DNA from: Allostella vacuolata
Lineage (GTDB): Bacteria; Pseudomonadota; Alphaproteobacteria; ATCC43930; Allostellaceae
Reading direction: 5' to 3'
Assembly: GCA_006739055.1 (NCBI GenBank)
Contig: AP019702.1
Coordinates: forward strand, 4,613,388-4,677,387
Length of the DNA: 64,000 bases
Positions 17,767-26,878 of the stretch are shown piece by piece (the stretch's first letter is position 1; every line of letters starts with the position of its first letter). The notes under the pieces were generated by a model. That model was not told the DNA's origin. It worked only from the letters and a program-made list of their open reading frames with translations, and searched no databases. The translations under genes and the position numbers were made by a program.

Positions 17767-19056
17767 ATGAGCACGTCCACTCCCCTTCCCCCCTCGCTGT
17801 GGGCGGCGACCGCCCCGCCCGGCCCGCGCACCCGACCGCTGGCGGGGAACGTGACCGCGGATGTCGTCGTGATCGGCGCCGGCTACACCGGCCTGTCGAC
17901 GGCACTCCACCTGGCCGGGCGCGGCGCCTCGGTCGTGGTGGTGGAGGCGGCGGTCGCCGGCTGGGGTGCGTCGGGGCGCAACAACGGCCAGGTCATCCCG
18001 ACCCACCCGCGCTTCGACCCCGAGCAGTTCGTCGCCATGCTGGGGCCGGAACAGGGCGAGGCCTACGCGGCGCTGGTGCGCGATTCGGCGGCCTATACCT
18101 TCGACCTGATCCGCCGCCACGCTATCGACTGCGAGGCGGAGCAGAACGGCTGGATCCAGCCGGCCCACCGCCCGGGGCGGGTGGCGCTGAGCCGGCGCCG
18201 GGCCGAGCAGTGGGGCCGGCGCGGCGCCCCCGTGGAGCTGCTCGACCGGCAGCAGACCGCGGCCATCACCGGGTCGAACTTCTGGCATGGCGGCTGGCTC
18301 AACCGCGATGGCGGCCACGTCAACCCGCTCGCCTATGCCCGCGGCCTGGCCCATGCCGCGATCGCGGCCGGCGCGCGGCTGTTCGAGGAAAGCCCGGCCA
18401 CCGCGCTGGTGCGCGACGGCACCCGGTGGAAGGTCTCGACCCCGGGCGGCAGCGTCACGGCGGACCAGGTGGTGCTGGCGACCAACGCCTATTCCGAAGA
18501 CCTGTGGCCGGGCTTCCGGCAGACGGTGATCCCCGTCCGCTCCTACCAGATGGCGACCCGGCCGGTCGGCGAGAATGTCCGGCGCAGCATCCTGGTCGGC
18601 AACGTCGCCCTGTCCGACACCCAGGGCGACCTGCATTTCTTCCGCTTCGACCGCTCCGGCCGCCTCGTCTCCGGCGGGGCGCTGGTCGTCCATGCCGGGC
18701 ACGAGGCGCGCCTCAGGCGGCGCATCGGCGCGCGTCTGCACAAGGTCTTCCCGCAGCTCGGCCCGGACATCGCTTTCGACTACCTGTGGCACGGCTTCGT
18801 CGGCATCACCGCGGACCGCATGCCCCACCTGCACGAGCTGGCACCGGGCGTCGTCGCCTGGGTCGGCTGCCAGGGCCGCGGGGTGGCGCTCGCCTCGATC
18901 CTCGGGCGCGAGATCGCCCGCTGGCTTGACACGCGCTCGGCCGACGGGCTGCCCCTGCCGCTGTCGCCCCTGCAGCCGATCCCCGCCCACGGCTTCGCCC
19001 GCCGCATCGCCCGCGGCATGCTGCTGCTCTATCGCTGGCGCGACCGGCGCGGGTAG
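17767..19056 (+). CDS. FAD-dependent DAO-family oxidoreductase
   Basis: Protein of 429 residues with an N-terminal dinucleotide-binding motif (ADVVVIGAGYTGLSTALHLA) and the D-amino-acid-oxidase fold; GWGASGRNNGQVIPTH is the FAD-linking region typical of gamma-glutamylputrescine oxidase (PuuB)-like enzymes. It probably oxidises an amine or amino acid with release of H2O2. The ATG chosen is the one where the family begins; upstream ATGs overlap the divergent HugZ-like gene. It precedes, by 160 bases, a PotABC-like transporter operon, so an amine or related substrate shared by both is a reasonable idea but not shown. Confidence 0.87.
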   Translation: MSTSTPLPPSLWAATAPPGPRTRPLAGNVTADVVVIGAGYTGLSTALHLAGRGASVVVVEAAVAGWGASGRNNGQVIPTHPRFDPEQFVAMLGPEQGEAYAALVRDSAAYTFDLIRRHAIDCEAEQNGWIQPAHRPGRVALSRRRAEQWGRRGAPVELLDRQQTAAITGSNFWHGGWLNRDGGHVNPLAYARGLAHAAIAAGARLFEESPATALVRDGTRWKVSTPGGSVTADQVVLATNAYSEDLWPGFRQTVIPVRSYQMATRPVGENVRRSILVGNVALSDTQGDLHFFRFDRSGRLVSGGALVVHAGHEARLRRRIGARLHKVFPQLGPDIAFDYLWHGFVGITADRMPHLHELAPGVVAWVGCQGRGVALASILGREIARWLDTRSADGLPLPLSPLQPIPAHGFARRIARGMLLLYRWRDRRG

Positions 19057-19169
19057 TCGTCATCCCGCCGTCACATAACTTGGCGGAATGTATCCGTCCG
19101 AACTTGCGATTTGACCGTCACCGCCTATCCAAGCAGGCTTGCAGCAAGGCTCTTGGAGCGCCGCAGAAT

Positions 19170-19181
19170 TACCAAATGGTA
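19170..19181. promoter_or_regulatory. Small palindrome TACCA-AA-TGGTA upstream of the binding-protein gene
   Basis: 5-bp arms with a 2-bp spacer, 36 bases before the ATG of the Tat-exported binding protein. TGGT...ACCA dyads are used by GntR-family repressors. No GntR gene is in the window, so this is a weak call based on symmetry and position. Confidence 0.3.
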
Positions 19182-19217
19182 TGCGAGCGCATAAGTCGAA
19201 CAGGCGGGACCATCGAC

Positions 19218-20294
19218 ATGACGAAACCCTTCTCCGGCAAGACGACCGCGACACTCACCCGGCGCCAGCTCTTGGGAACCGGCCTGGCGCTCGGCCTGGT
19301 CGGACCGGCGATGGCGGCGGAGCCGCCGAAGCCGAAGACGCTGGTGGTGAATTCTTCGGGCGGCGTGGTGAACCGGGCGCTGCGCAAGGCCTTCTTCACC
19401 GAATTCGAGCGCCGCTACGGCATCCGTGTCGTCGACACCAGCCCGGCCGACACGGCCAAGCTCAAGGCGATGGTCGCATCCGGCAATGTCGAGTGGGACG
19501 TGACCGAGATCGCCGGCCAGGACGGTGTGCTGGTCGAGCGCCTGGGACTGGTCGAGCCGCTCGACCATTCCATCATCGACCTGTCGCGCTATCCGGAATC
19601 GGTCAAGCACAACAAGTTCCTGTTCCCGCGCTCGGTCTATTCGACGGTGCTCGGCTACCGCAAGGAGGCCTTCAAGAAGGGCCATCCGGTCGGCTGGGCG
19701 CAGTTCTGGGACGTGAAGGCGTTCCCCGGCCGCCGCGCGCTGCGCAACCATCCGGTCGACAACCTGGAATTCGCGCTGCTGGCCGACGGCGTGCCGGCCG
19801 ACAAGCTCTACCCGCTCGACCTGGACCGGGCGTTCCGCAAGCTGGACGAGATCAAGCCGCATATCGCGGTGTGGTGGCAGGCCGGCGCCCAGCCGGCCCA
19901 GCTGCTGATCGACGGCGAGGTCGACCTCGCTTCCGGCTGGAGCGGGCGCTTCTATGACCTGGTCATGAAGGACGCCCCGGTCGCCATCGAATGGCAGGGC
20001 GGCGCCATCAAGGAGAGCCACTTCGCGATCCCCAAGGGCGCCAGGAACCTCTACTGGAGCCAGAAGTACCTGGCCGTGATGGCCGAGGCCGAGCGCCAGG
20101 CGATCTACACCAACGAGCTCGGCTATCCCGGCCTCAACCTCGACGTGGTCAAATTCGTGGAGCCCAGGGTGGTGCCGCACCTGATCACCAGCCCCGAGAA
20201 TCTGAGCAAGCAGTTCTTCCTCGACCTGGTCTGGTGGGCGGACAACCAGGCCGTGGCGATGGACCGCTGGAACAAGTGGATGCTGAAGGGCTGA
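19218..20294 (+). CDS. ABC transporter substrate-binding protein (polyamine/Fe type), Tat-exported
   Basis: Periplasmic binding protein of 358 residues. The signal is of the twin-arginine type (TRRQLLGTGLALGLVGPAMA then AA), so it is exported folded. The mature part follows the PotD-like cluster (LVVNSSGGVVNRALRKAFFT, HIAVWWQAGAQPAQLLIDGE). It is the first gene of a six-gene co-directional run: binding protein, amidohydrolase, ATPase, two permeases, acyl-CoA ligase. Upstream in-frame starts exist but the chosen ATG places the RR signal correctly. The ligand is unknown; the neighbours argue for an organic acid or amide rather than a simple polyamine. Confidence 0.88.
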   Translation: MTKPFSGKTTATLTRRQLLGTGLALGLVGPAMAAEPPKPKTLVVNSSGGVVNRALRKAFFTEFERRYGIRVVDTSPADTAKLKAMVASGNVEWDVTEIAGQDGVLVERLGLVEPLDHSIIDLSRYPESVKHNKFLFPRSVYSTVLGYRKEAFKKGHPVGWAQFWDVKAFPGRRALRNHPVDNLEFALLADGVPADKLYPLDLDRAFRKLDEIKPHIAVWWQAGAQPAQLLIDGEVDLASGWSGRFYDLVMKDAPVAIEWQGGAIKESHFAIPKGARNLYWSQKYLAVMAEAERQAIYTNELGYPGLNLDVVKFVEPRVVPHLITSPENLSKQFFLDLVWWADNQAVAMDRWNKWMLKG

Positions 20295-20350
20295 TCGGGC
20301 CCTTCCGCACCGCCTCTCCTTCCCGACCCAGCAGGACTGCCGACCCACCC

Positions 20351-21214
20351 ATGATCATCGACTACCGCGTGCGCGTGCCGATCGAAGAGATCCGCCGCGT
20401 CATGATGCGAGGCCATCTCAAGGGCTACAAGCGGGTGTACGGCCCCTCGGCCGGCCAGTCCGACTTCGACGCCTGGTGCGAGCGGCCGCTCGAGGACTTC
20501 CTGGCCCATCTCGACGAGGCCGGCATCGACAAGGTGCTGTTCCAGGCCAAGGACGTGGAGACGACGTTCGGCGCCAAGCTGTCGAACGAGCTGGTGCACT
20601 CGGTCGTCCGCCGCGCGCCGGACCGCATCCTGTTCGGGGCGTCGGTCGACCCGCACAAGGGGCAGGCAGCGCTCGAGGAGATGGAGTACGCGGTCAAGGA
20701 GCTGGGCGCCGTCGAGGTCAACTTCCAGCTGTTCGAGCTGCAGCTGTTCGCCGACGACCCGAAGATGAAGCCGTTCTACACCAAGCTGTCGGAATGGGGG
20801 GTGCCGGCCGGCCTGCACACCGGCATGAACTTCTCCGACAGCATCCCGATGGAGTATGGCGACCCGATCCGCCTCGACCGGGTGGCGTGCGAGTTCCCGG
20901 ACCTGAAGATCGTCGCCTGCCCGCCCGGCTTTCCCTGGGTCAACCAGCTGGTGGCGGTCGCCTGGCGGCACCCCAACGTGCACATCTGCTCCGCCCCCGT
21001 CCGGCCCAAGTATTTCGGCAAGCCCGGCACCGGCTGGGAGCCCCTGCTGACCTACGGCGACAGCGTCCTGCAGGACCGGCTGATCTTCGGCACCTCCTGG
21101 CCGCTCCTGCCCTTCAAGCGCTCGATCGAGGAGATCCGGGCCCTGCCGATCAAGCCCGAGACGATCGAGAAGTGGCTGGGCGGCAACCTGGCGAGGCTGC
21201 TGAATGTCGCCTGA
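20351..21214 (+). CDS. Amidohydrolase-2-family metal-dependent hydrolase
   Basis: TIM-barrel protein of 287 residues. It opens MIIDYRVRVPIEE, in place of the usual metal-binding HxH strand, and contains MKPFYTKLSEWGVPAGLHTG, FPDLKIVACPPGFPWVNQLV and a terminal LIFGTSWPLLPF segment in which the family normally has GSDWP. Family members hydrolyse or decarboxylate ring compounds, lactones and amides. Replacement of the first HxH (here DYRV) and of the final Asp (GTSWP) suggests altered or no metal use. It lies between binding protein and ATPase, overlapping the latter by 11 bases, so it is tied to the transport system. Confidence 0.85.
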   Translation: MIIDYRVRVPIEEIRRVMMRGHLKGYKRVYGPSAGQSDFDAWCERPLEDFLAHLDEAGIDKVLFQAKDVETTFGAKLSNELVHSVVRRAPDRILFGASVDPHKGQAALEEMEYAVKELGAVEVNFQLFELQLFADDPKMKPFYTKLSEWGVPAGLHTGMNFSDSIPMEYGDPIRLDRVACEFPDLKIVACPPGFPWVNQLVAVAWRHPNVHICSAPVRPKYFGKPGTGWEPLLTYGDSVLQDRLIFGTSWPLLPFKRSIEEIRALPIKPETIEKWLGGNLARLLNVA

Positions 21215-22304
21215 CGGCGGAAGCGGCAGCCGGGCGCCGATCCTGGCCGTCTCGCACGCCCGCAAGACCTACGGCCCGGTGGTGGCGCTGGAAGGCGTCA
21301 GCCTGACCGTCGGCGAGGGCGAGTTCGTGACCCTGCTGGGCCCGAGCGGGTCCGGCAAGACGACCCTGCTGAAGGCGATCGCCGGCTTCGAGGAGATCGA
21401 CGACGGCCGCATCGAGCTGGCCGGCCAGGACATCACCGACATGCCGCCCGCCCGGCGCGGCATCGGCATGGTCTTCCAGAACTATGCGCTGTTCCCGCAC
21501 CTGACGGTCGCCCGCAACATCGCCTTCCCGCTGGAGATGCGGGGCGTGGCGCGGGCCGAGATCGACCGGCGGGTCGAGGAGATCCTGCGCCTGGTGGAGC
21601 TGGAGGGCTATGGCGCGCGCCTGCCCCGGCAGCTCTCGGGCGGGCAGCAGCAGCGCGTGGCGCTGGCGCGGGCCACCGTCTTCAATCCCCGCCTGCTGCT
21701 GCTCGACGAGCCCTTCAGCGCGCTCGACCGCAAGCTGCGCGAGAGCATGCAGGTGGAGCTGCGCCACCTGCAGCAGCGGCTCGGCCTGACCACGGTCTTC
21801 GTCACCCACGACCAGGAGGAGGCCCTGCTGCTGTCGGACCGCATCGCGGTCATGAACCATGGCCGGATCGAGCAGCTGGGCCACCCGGCCGCCATCTACG
21901 ACCACCCGGCGAGCCGCTTCGTCGCGGGCTTCGTCGGCGAGGCGAACATGCTGCGCGGCCATGTCGCCGGCAGCCGCGGCGGCCATGCCGAGGTCGCCCT
22001 GGACAGCGGCGACCGGCTGGCGGTCGACCTGCCGCCGGCGGCGCGGGGCGCGGGCGACCTGCAACTGGTACTGCGGCCCGAGCGCATCCGCTGGCTGGAC
22101 GACGCGGCCCAGGCCGACAATGCCTTCCCGGCCGTCCTGGTCGAGCACCTGTACCTCGGCCAGAACAGCAAGTACCGGGTCCGCCTCGCCTCCGGCCTGG
22201 AGCTGACGCTGCGCACCCAGGGCGAGGGCGAGCCGCTGGCGGCCGGGACCGAGCGGCTGGTCGGCTGGGACGCGCGCGACATCCGGGGCGTGCCGTGCAG
22301 CTGA
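21204..22304 (+). CDS. ABC transporter ATP-binding protein (PotA-like)
   Basis: Protein of 366 residues. Walker A GPSGSGKTTLLKAIAG, Q-loop in FQNYALFPHLT, signature LSGGQQQRVALARA, Walker B LLLLDEPFSALD and switch His in FVTHDQEEAL are intact; a TOBE-like regulatory domain follows from about residue 240. It drives the importer made of the two permeases downstream and the Tat-exported binding protein upstream. It overlaps both neighbours by about 10 bases, showing tight coupling. Confidence 0.94.
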   Translation: MSPDGGSGSRAPILAVSHARKTYGPVVALEGVSLTVGEGEFVTLLGPSGSGKTTLLKAIAGFEEIDDGRIELAGQDITDMPPARRGIGMVFQNYALFPHLTVARNIAFPLEMRGVARAEIDRRVEEILRLVELEGYGARLPRQLSGGQQQRVALARATVFNPRLLLLDEPFSALDRKLRESMQVELRHLQQRLGLTTVFVTHDQEEALLLSDRIAVMNHGRIEQLGHPAAIYDHPASRFVAGFVGEANMLRGHVAGSRGGHAEVALDSGDRLAVDLPPAARGAGDLQLVLRPERIRWLDDAAQADNAFPAVLVEHLYLGQNSKYRVRLASGLELTLRTQGEGEPLAAGTERLVGWDARDIRGVPCS

Positions 22305-23170
22305 CCGCGGCCACCGCGGCCCGCCCGGCCGGCCGGCGGGTGCGCCTGTCGCGCGCCGGCCGCTACCGGCTGCTCTATGCCGCGCTCGCGGCCCCGGGTG
22401 TGCTGCTGCTGGCCGTCGTCTTCGTCTATCCGCTGCTCGACCTGATGCGCCTCAGCTTCGAGAACGGCAGCCTCGCGCACTACGAGGAGGTGGTGTCGGG
22501 CGGGCTGTTCGGCACCGTCTTCTGGAACACGGTGCGCATCGCCCTGATCGTCACCATCGCCTGTGCGGTCCTCGGCTACCCGGTCGCCCACTTCCTGGCC
22601 ACGGCCTCGCGCGGCTGGGCCCTGTTCGGCCTGCTCTGCGTCGTCCTGCCGTTCTGGACCAGCCTGCTGGTCCGCACCTACGCCTGGATGATCCTGCTCG
22701 GCAACAACGGCATCATCAACAAACTGCTGGTCGGCGCCGGGCTGGTCGAGCGGCCGCTGCCGCTGCTGCACAACGAGTTCGGCGTGCTGGTCGGCATGGT
22801 CCACGTGCTGCTGCCCTACTTCGTCTTTCCGGTCTACGCCGTGATGCTGCGGGTCGACCGCACCCTGATGGCCGCGGCCGAGGGCCTGGGCGCCCCCCTG
22901 TGGCAGGTGCTGCGCCGCATCTACCTGCCGCTGACCCTGCCCGGCATCGCCGCCGGCGGCACGCTGGTCTTCATCCTGTCGCTCGGCTTCTTCATCACCC
23001 CGGCCCTGCTCGGCGGCGGCAAGGTCATGATGATCGCGCTCCTGATCGAGCAGCAGGTGGGCCAGATGCTGAACTGGGGCATGGCGGCCGCCATGTGCAT
23101 GACGCTGGTGGCGGCGATCCTGCTGGCCTATGCCGCCTTCAAGCGGCTCGGCCGGAGGAACGCGCCATGA
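22295..23170 (+). CDS. ABC transporter permease (PotB-like)
   Basis: Inner-membrane permease of 291 residues, GTG start overlapping the ATPase gene by 10 bases. Six hydrophobic segments are visible, with the EAA-type cytoplasmic loop AAAEGLGAPLWQVLRRIYLP that contacts the ATPase. It belongs to the spermidine/putrescine/thiamine-type importers. It forms the first half of the channel with the next gene. Confidence 0.92.
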   Translation: MQLTAATAARPAGRRVRLSRAGRYRLLYAALAAPGVLLLAVVFVYPLLDLMRLSFENGSLAHYEEVVSGGLFGTVFWNTVRIALIVTIACAVLGYPVAHFLATASRGWALFGLLCVVLPFWTSLLVRTYAWMILLGNNGIINKLLVGAGLVERPLPLLHNEFGVLVGMVHVLLPYFVFPVYAVMLRVDRTLMAAAEGLGAPLWQVLRRIYLPLTLPGIAAGGTLVFILSLGFFITPALLGGGKVMMIALLIEQQVGQMLNWGMAAAMCMTLVAAILLAYAAFKRLGRRNAP

Positions 23171-23994
23171 GCGCCGCCACCATCCGTCGCCGGGGCAGCA
23201 TGGGCCGCGGGCGCCGCGCCGCCCGCATCGCGCTCCACGCCTGGTGCGGCCTGGTCTTCTTCTTCCTGGTGCTGCCGCTGGTGGTGGTCTTCCCGATCTC
23301 CTTCAGCAGCTCCGCCTACCTGCAGTTCCCGCCGCCGGGCTATTCCCTGCGCTGGTACCGGGAGTTCCTGGCCGACCCGAACTGGGTCGACGCCGCCTGG
23401 CGCAGCGTCCTGATCGGGTCGGTCACCGCGGTCGCCGCCACCATCCTCGGCACGCTGCTGGCCATCAGCCTGGTCCGCGGCACCTACCCCGGCAAAGGCG
23501 CGGTCGAGCAGCTGGTGATGGCGCCGATCGCCCTGCCCAGCATCGTCTATTCGGTCGCGGCCTATCAGCTCTTCTCGACCCTGCACCTGGTGGGCTCGTG
23601 GCAGGGGGTGGCGGTCGCCCACACCGTCCATGCCCTGCCGCTGGTGGTCGTGGTGGTGGGGGCGTCGCTGCGCACCATCGACGTCTCGACCGAGATGGCG
23701 GCGCAGGGGCTGGGGGCCAGCTGGTTCACCGCGGTGCGGCGGATCACCCTGCCGCAGATCCGCCCGGCGCTGGTCTCGGCCGCCTTCATCGCCTTCATCA
23801 GCTCCTTCGACGAGCTGGTGATCGCGATGTTCCTGGGCGGCATCAACCTGACCCTGCCCAAGAAGATGTTCGACAGCATCCTCTACGAGATCGACCCGAC
23901 CATCGCCGCCGTCTCGGTCCTGCAGATCGCGCTGGTCGTCCTGGTCCTGGTCGTCATCGGCCGCTTCGGCTCGGGCGTCCGCCCGACCTCCTGA
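23167..23994 (+). CDS. ABC transporter permease (PotC-like)
   Basis: Second permease of the same importer, 275 residues, six membrane segments, EAA loop MAAQGLGASWFTAVRRITLP. Its ATG overlaps the stop of the first permease (ATGA). The C-terminal membrane segment is rich in Val and Leu. The acyl-CoA ligase starts 39 bases later in the same direction. Confidence 0.92.
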   Translation: MSAATIRRRGSMGRGRRAARIALHAWCGLVFFFLVLPLVVVFPISFSSSAYLQFPPPGYSLRWYREFLADPNWVDAAWRSVLIGSVTAVAATILGTLLAISLVRGTYPGKGAVEQLVMAPIALPSIVYSVAAYQLFSTLHLVGSWQGVAVAHTVHALPLVVVVVGASLRTIDVSTEMAAQGLGASWFTAVRRITLPQIRPALVSAAFIAFISSFDELVIAMFLGGINLTLPKKMFDSILYEIDPTIAAVSVLQIALVVLVLVVIGRFGSGVRPTS

Positions 23995-24033
23995 TCCCGC
24001 TCCCCCGCATCCTGCCGTTGGTGCCGCCCCGCG

Positions 24034-25662
24034 ATGAAGACCCATGCCCGCCTCCAGGACCTGCCGCCCGTGGCCGAGCGCTTCCGCCGGATCGAGGCGG
24101 AGCCGCTGCCGCGCAACCTGGGCGCCCTGCTCGACCAGATCGCCGACGACGTGCCGGAGCGCGAGGCGTGGCGCTTCTTCGAGACCGGCCAGACCATCAC
24201 CTATGGCGCGCTGCGCGGCCAGGTGAACCGGCTGGCGCACGGGCTGGCGGCGATCGGCATCGGCCACGGGACCCATGTCGGCATCATGCTGCCCAACGTG
24301 CCGGCGCTGCCGCTGACCTGGCTGGCGCTGGCCCGGCTGGGCGCGGTCATGGTGCCGGTCAACGTGCGCTACACCGCGCACGAGATCGACTACGTGATGG
24401 GCGACAGCGAGGCCACCTTCCTGGTCTTCGACCGGGAGTTCCTGCCGGCGGTCCGGGCGTTCGCCGACGGCCGGCCGGATGCCGCGGCCCTGGTCGCGGT
24501 CGGCGGGGCGGTCCCGGGCGCGCGGGCCTGGGAGAGCCTGGCCGACGGCCAGCCGGACACCTGGCATGGGCCGGAGGCGGATGCCGACGACCTGCTCAAC
24601 ATCCAGTACACATCGGGCACCACCGGCTTCCCCAAGGGCTGCATGCTGACCCAGCGCTACTGGCTGACGGTCGGCCGCGTCCACGCCCATTGCGACGCCC
24701 AGGACTTCCGCCGGATCCTGATCAGCCTACCCTTCTTCTACATGACCGGCCTGTGGCAGCTGATGATGGCGTTCAACCAGCGCGCCACCGTCTTCGTCGC
24801 CCAGCGCCAGAGCGGCAGCCGCTTCATGGACTGGGTGCGCGCGCACGAGATCGACTTCTGCATCTACCCGACCGTCGCCTACAAGCAGCCGCCCGCCGAG
24901 GACGACGCCCGCCACCTCGTCAAGCGCGCCAACATCTACGGCTTCCCGGCCGGCGACCACGCGGCCCTGGAAGCACGCTTCGACTTCCACGCCCGCGAGG
25001 GCTTCGGCATGACCGAGATCGGCTGCGGCACCATCGTGCCGATCGAGGCGACGGACATGGTCGGCACCGGCACTGTCGGCATCCCCGCCCCCTTCCGCGA
25101 ATGCCGGGTCGCCGACGAGACCGGCGCCACCGTGCCGGTGGGCGAGGTGGGCGAACTGCTGGTCCGCGGGCCCGGCATCCTCCAGGGCTACTACCGCAAG
25201 CCGGAGGCGACGGCGGCCGCCTTCTGGGGCGACTGGTTCCGCACCGGCGACCTGTTCCGCCAGGACGAGCGCGGCTACCTCTACATCCTCGGCCGGACCA
25301 AGGACATGGTCCGCCGCGCCGGCGAGAACATCGCCGCCCGCGAGGTGGAATCGATCCTGCTGGAGCTGCCGGAGATCGCCGAGTGCGCCGTCGTGCCGGT
25401 ACCCGACGACACCCGCGGCGAGGAGGTGAAGGCCTACCTCGTGCTGCAGCCGGGCCTGACCGCCGCCGACCTGCCCCCGGACCGGGTCATCGCCCACTGC
25501 CAGGGCAAGCTCGCCGTCTTCAAGGTACCGCGCTACCTCGAATACCGGACGGCGCCGCTGCCGCGGACGGAATCCGGCAAGATCTCCAAGCCGCCGCTGA
25601 TCCGCGAGAAATCCGACCTGCGCAGCAACAGCTGGGACCGGCTGACCGGTCGCTGGCCCTGA
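24034..25662 (+). CDS. AMP-forming acyl-CoA ligase (CaiC-like)
   Basis: Adenylate-forming enzyme of 542 residues that activates a carboxylic acid as its CoA thioester. Motifs: P-loop YTSGTTGFPKGCML, GFGMTEIG (A5), TGDLFRQDERGYLYILGRTK (A7/A8), and catalytic Lys near the C-terminus in TESGKISKPPL. Closest in pattern to crotonobetaine/carnitine-CoA ligases, but substrate assignment inside this superfamily is unreliable. As the last gene of the importer operon it probably activates the imported compound or the product of the amidohydrolase. Confidence 0.9.
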   Translation: MKTHARLQDLPPVAERFRRIEAEPLPRNLGALLDQIADDVPEREAWRFFETGQTITYGALRGQVNRLAHGLAAIGIGHGTHVGIMLPNVPALPLTWLALARLGAVMVPVNVRYTAHEIDYVMGDSEATFLVFDREFLPAVRAFADGRPDAAALVAVGGAVPGARAWESLADGQPDTWHGPEADADDLLNIQYTSGTTGFPKGCMLTQRYWLTVGRVHAHCDAQDFRRILISLPFFYMTGLWQLMMAFNQRATVFVAQRQSGSRFMDWVRAHEIDFCIYPTVAYKQPPAEDDARHLVKRANIYGFPAGDHAALEARFDFHAREGFGMTEIGCGTIVPIEATDMVGTGTVGIPAPFRECRVADETGATVPVGEVGELLVRGPGILQGYYRKPEATAAAFWGDWFRTGDLFRQDERGYLYILGRTKDMVRRAGENIAAREVESILLELPEIAECAVVPVPDDTRGEEVKAYLVLQPGLTAADLPPDRVIAHCQGKLAVFKVPRYLEYRTAPLPRTESGKISKPPLIREKSDLRSNSWDRLTGRWP

Positions 25663-25669
25663 GGGGCCG

Positions 25670-26590
25670 TCACTCGACGCTGCCGGCGCTGGGGGCCAGC
25701 GCCGCCCAGCGCCGGGCCGACGCCTTCAGCACCGGCACGAAGGCGTTGAGAAGCTTGCTGCGCTCGCGCGAGCGCGGGTAGAGCAGCTTGAAGTGGTAGC
25801 TGACGACCGGCCGGAACGGCCGGACGACGATGCCCCGGCCCAGGAAGTCCGCCGCCGAGAACGGGTCGACGATGGCGATCCCCAACCCCTGGGCGATCAG
25901 GCTGCAGGCCGTCGCGGAATTGAAGACGCGGCCGACGATCCGGCGCCGGATGCCGAGCGAATCGAAGACCTCGTCGACCACGCCCTGGATGCGCCCTTCC
26001 GAGCCGAAGGAGATGAAGCGCTCGCCCGCCAGGTCGTCGGCGGAGATCCACGGGCTATGGGCCAGCCGGTGGTCGGCCGGCAGGGCGCAGACCGCCTCGA
26101 TCACGCACAGCGTCTCGGTCTCCACCGCGTCATGGTCGATCGAATGCATGGCGATGCCGAGGTCGATGCGGTTGGTCACCACCCATTGCAGGATCTTGTT
26201 GGAACTGCGGACCTGGTAGGACAGGTTGACGGCCGGCCGGTCGCGCAGGAACGGGCCCAGCACCTCCGGCACCAGCCGGTGGCCGAGCGCCAGCAGGCTG
26301 GCGATGGCGAGCGTGCCGGAATTGAGCGACCGCAGTTCCTCCGCCAGCCGCTCGACGTCGGTCAGCCCGACCAGCAGATGCTGCGATTCCGCATAGAGCC
26401 GATGCGCCTCCGGCGTCGCCACCAGCCGCCGGTGCTCGCGCCGGAACAGCACCAGCTGGATGTGCCGCTCCAGGGTCGCCAGGAGCTTGCTGACCGCCGG
26501 CTGCGACAGGTTGAGGCGGTGCGAGGCCCCGGTGACGGACCCGGTCTCGATGATGGCGCAGAAGACCTCGAGCTGGCGCAGGGTGATCAT
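25670..26590 (-). CDS. LysR-family transcriptional regulator
   Basis: Protein of 306 residues from the ATG that opens the canonical LysR helix-turn-helix (MITLRQLEVFCAIIETGSVT, then LNLSQPAVSKLLATLE). The effector domain is complete. A longer frame exists upstream but adds 39 residues unlike any LysR start. It faces the acyl-CoA ligase gene with only seven bases between stops, so it may control the importer operon from a distance; equally it may control genes outside this stretch. Its own promoter lies next to the long palindromic repeat. Confidence 0.92.
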   Translation of the reverse strand: MITLRQLEVFCAIIETGSVTGASHRLNLSQPAVSKLLATLERHIQLVLFRREHRRLVATPEAHRLYAESQHLLVGLTDVERLAEELRSLNSGTLAIASLLALGHRLVPEVLGPFLRDRPAVNLSYQVRSSNKILQWVVTNRIDLGIAMHSIDHDAVETETLCVIEAVCALPADHRLAHSPWISADDLAGERFISFGSEGRIQGVVDEVFDSLGIRRRIVGRVFNSATACSLIAQGLGIAIVDPFSAADFLGRGIVVRPFRPVVSYHFKLLYPRSRERSKLLNAFVPVLKASARRWAALAPSAGSVE

Positions 26591-26691
26591 CGGCGGAACG
26601 GACCATGTTTCCGGGGGGCCGGCAATCGGCATCGCCGGCGAAGACCGGGGCATCAAGGCGGCCGTCGACAGGATCGCTGGCCACCGGTCAA

Positions 26692-26794
26692 AGCGTCCCT
26701 CGACCAAGGCTCGGGATGAGGAAATTTTCCTTTCTCCACAAGCGTTTGCGCCGATGGAGAAATTCCCTCATCCCGAGCCCCGTCGAGGGACGCT
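26692..26794. repeat. Long imperfect inverted repeat (REP/IPE-like element)
   Basis: Two arms of about 39 bases face each other around a 25-base loop. The left arm contains AGCGTCCCTCGAC, GGCTCGGGATGAGG and AAATTTTCC; the right arm is the reverse complement with a few changes. The core resembles the short palindromic repeats scattered between genes in many alphaproteobacteria. Transcribed, it would make a strong hairpin. Only this copy was noticed in the window. Confidence 0.8.
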
Positions 26795-26878
26795 ATGACC
26801 ATGGGGCAATGCGGCCATGATGGCGCCCCTTATGGAAACGATGGAGCCGGCCCCATTTCCATTGGACAGAGGTCGAGC

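Noticed and set aside
16174-18990. 938-codon minus-strand frame across the LysE, HugZ and oxidase genes
   Set aside because: Another shadow of GC-rich third positions; the real genes in other frames carry full family signatures.
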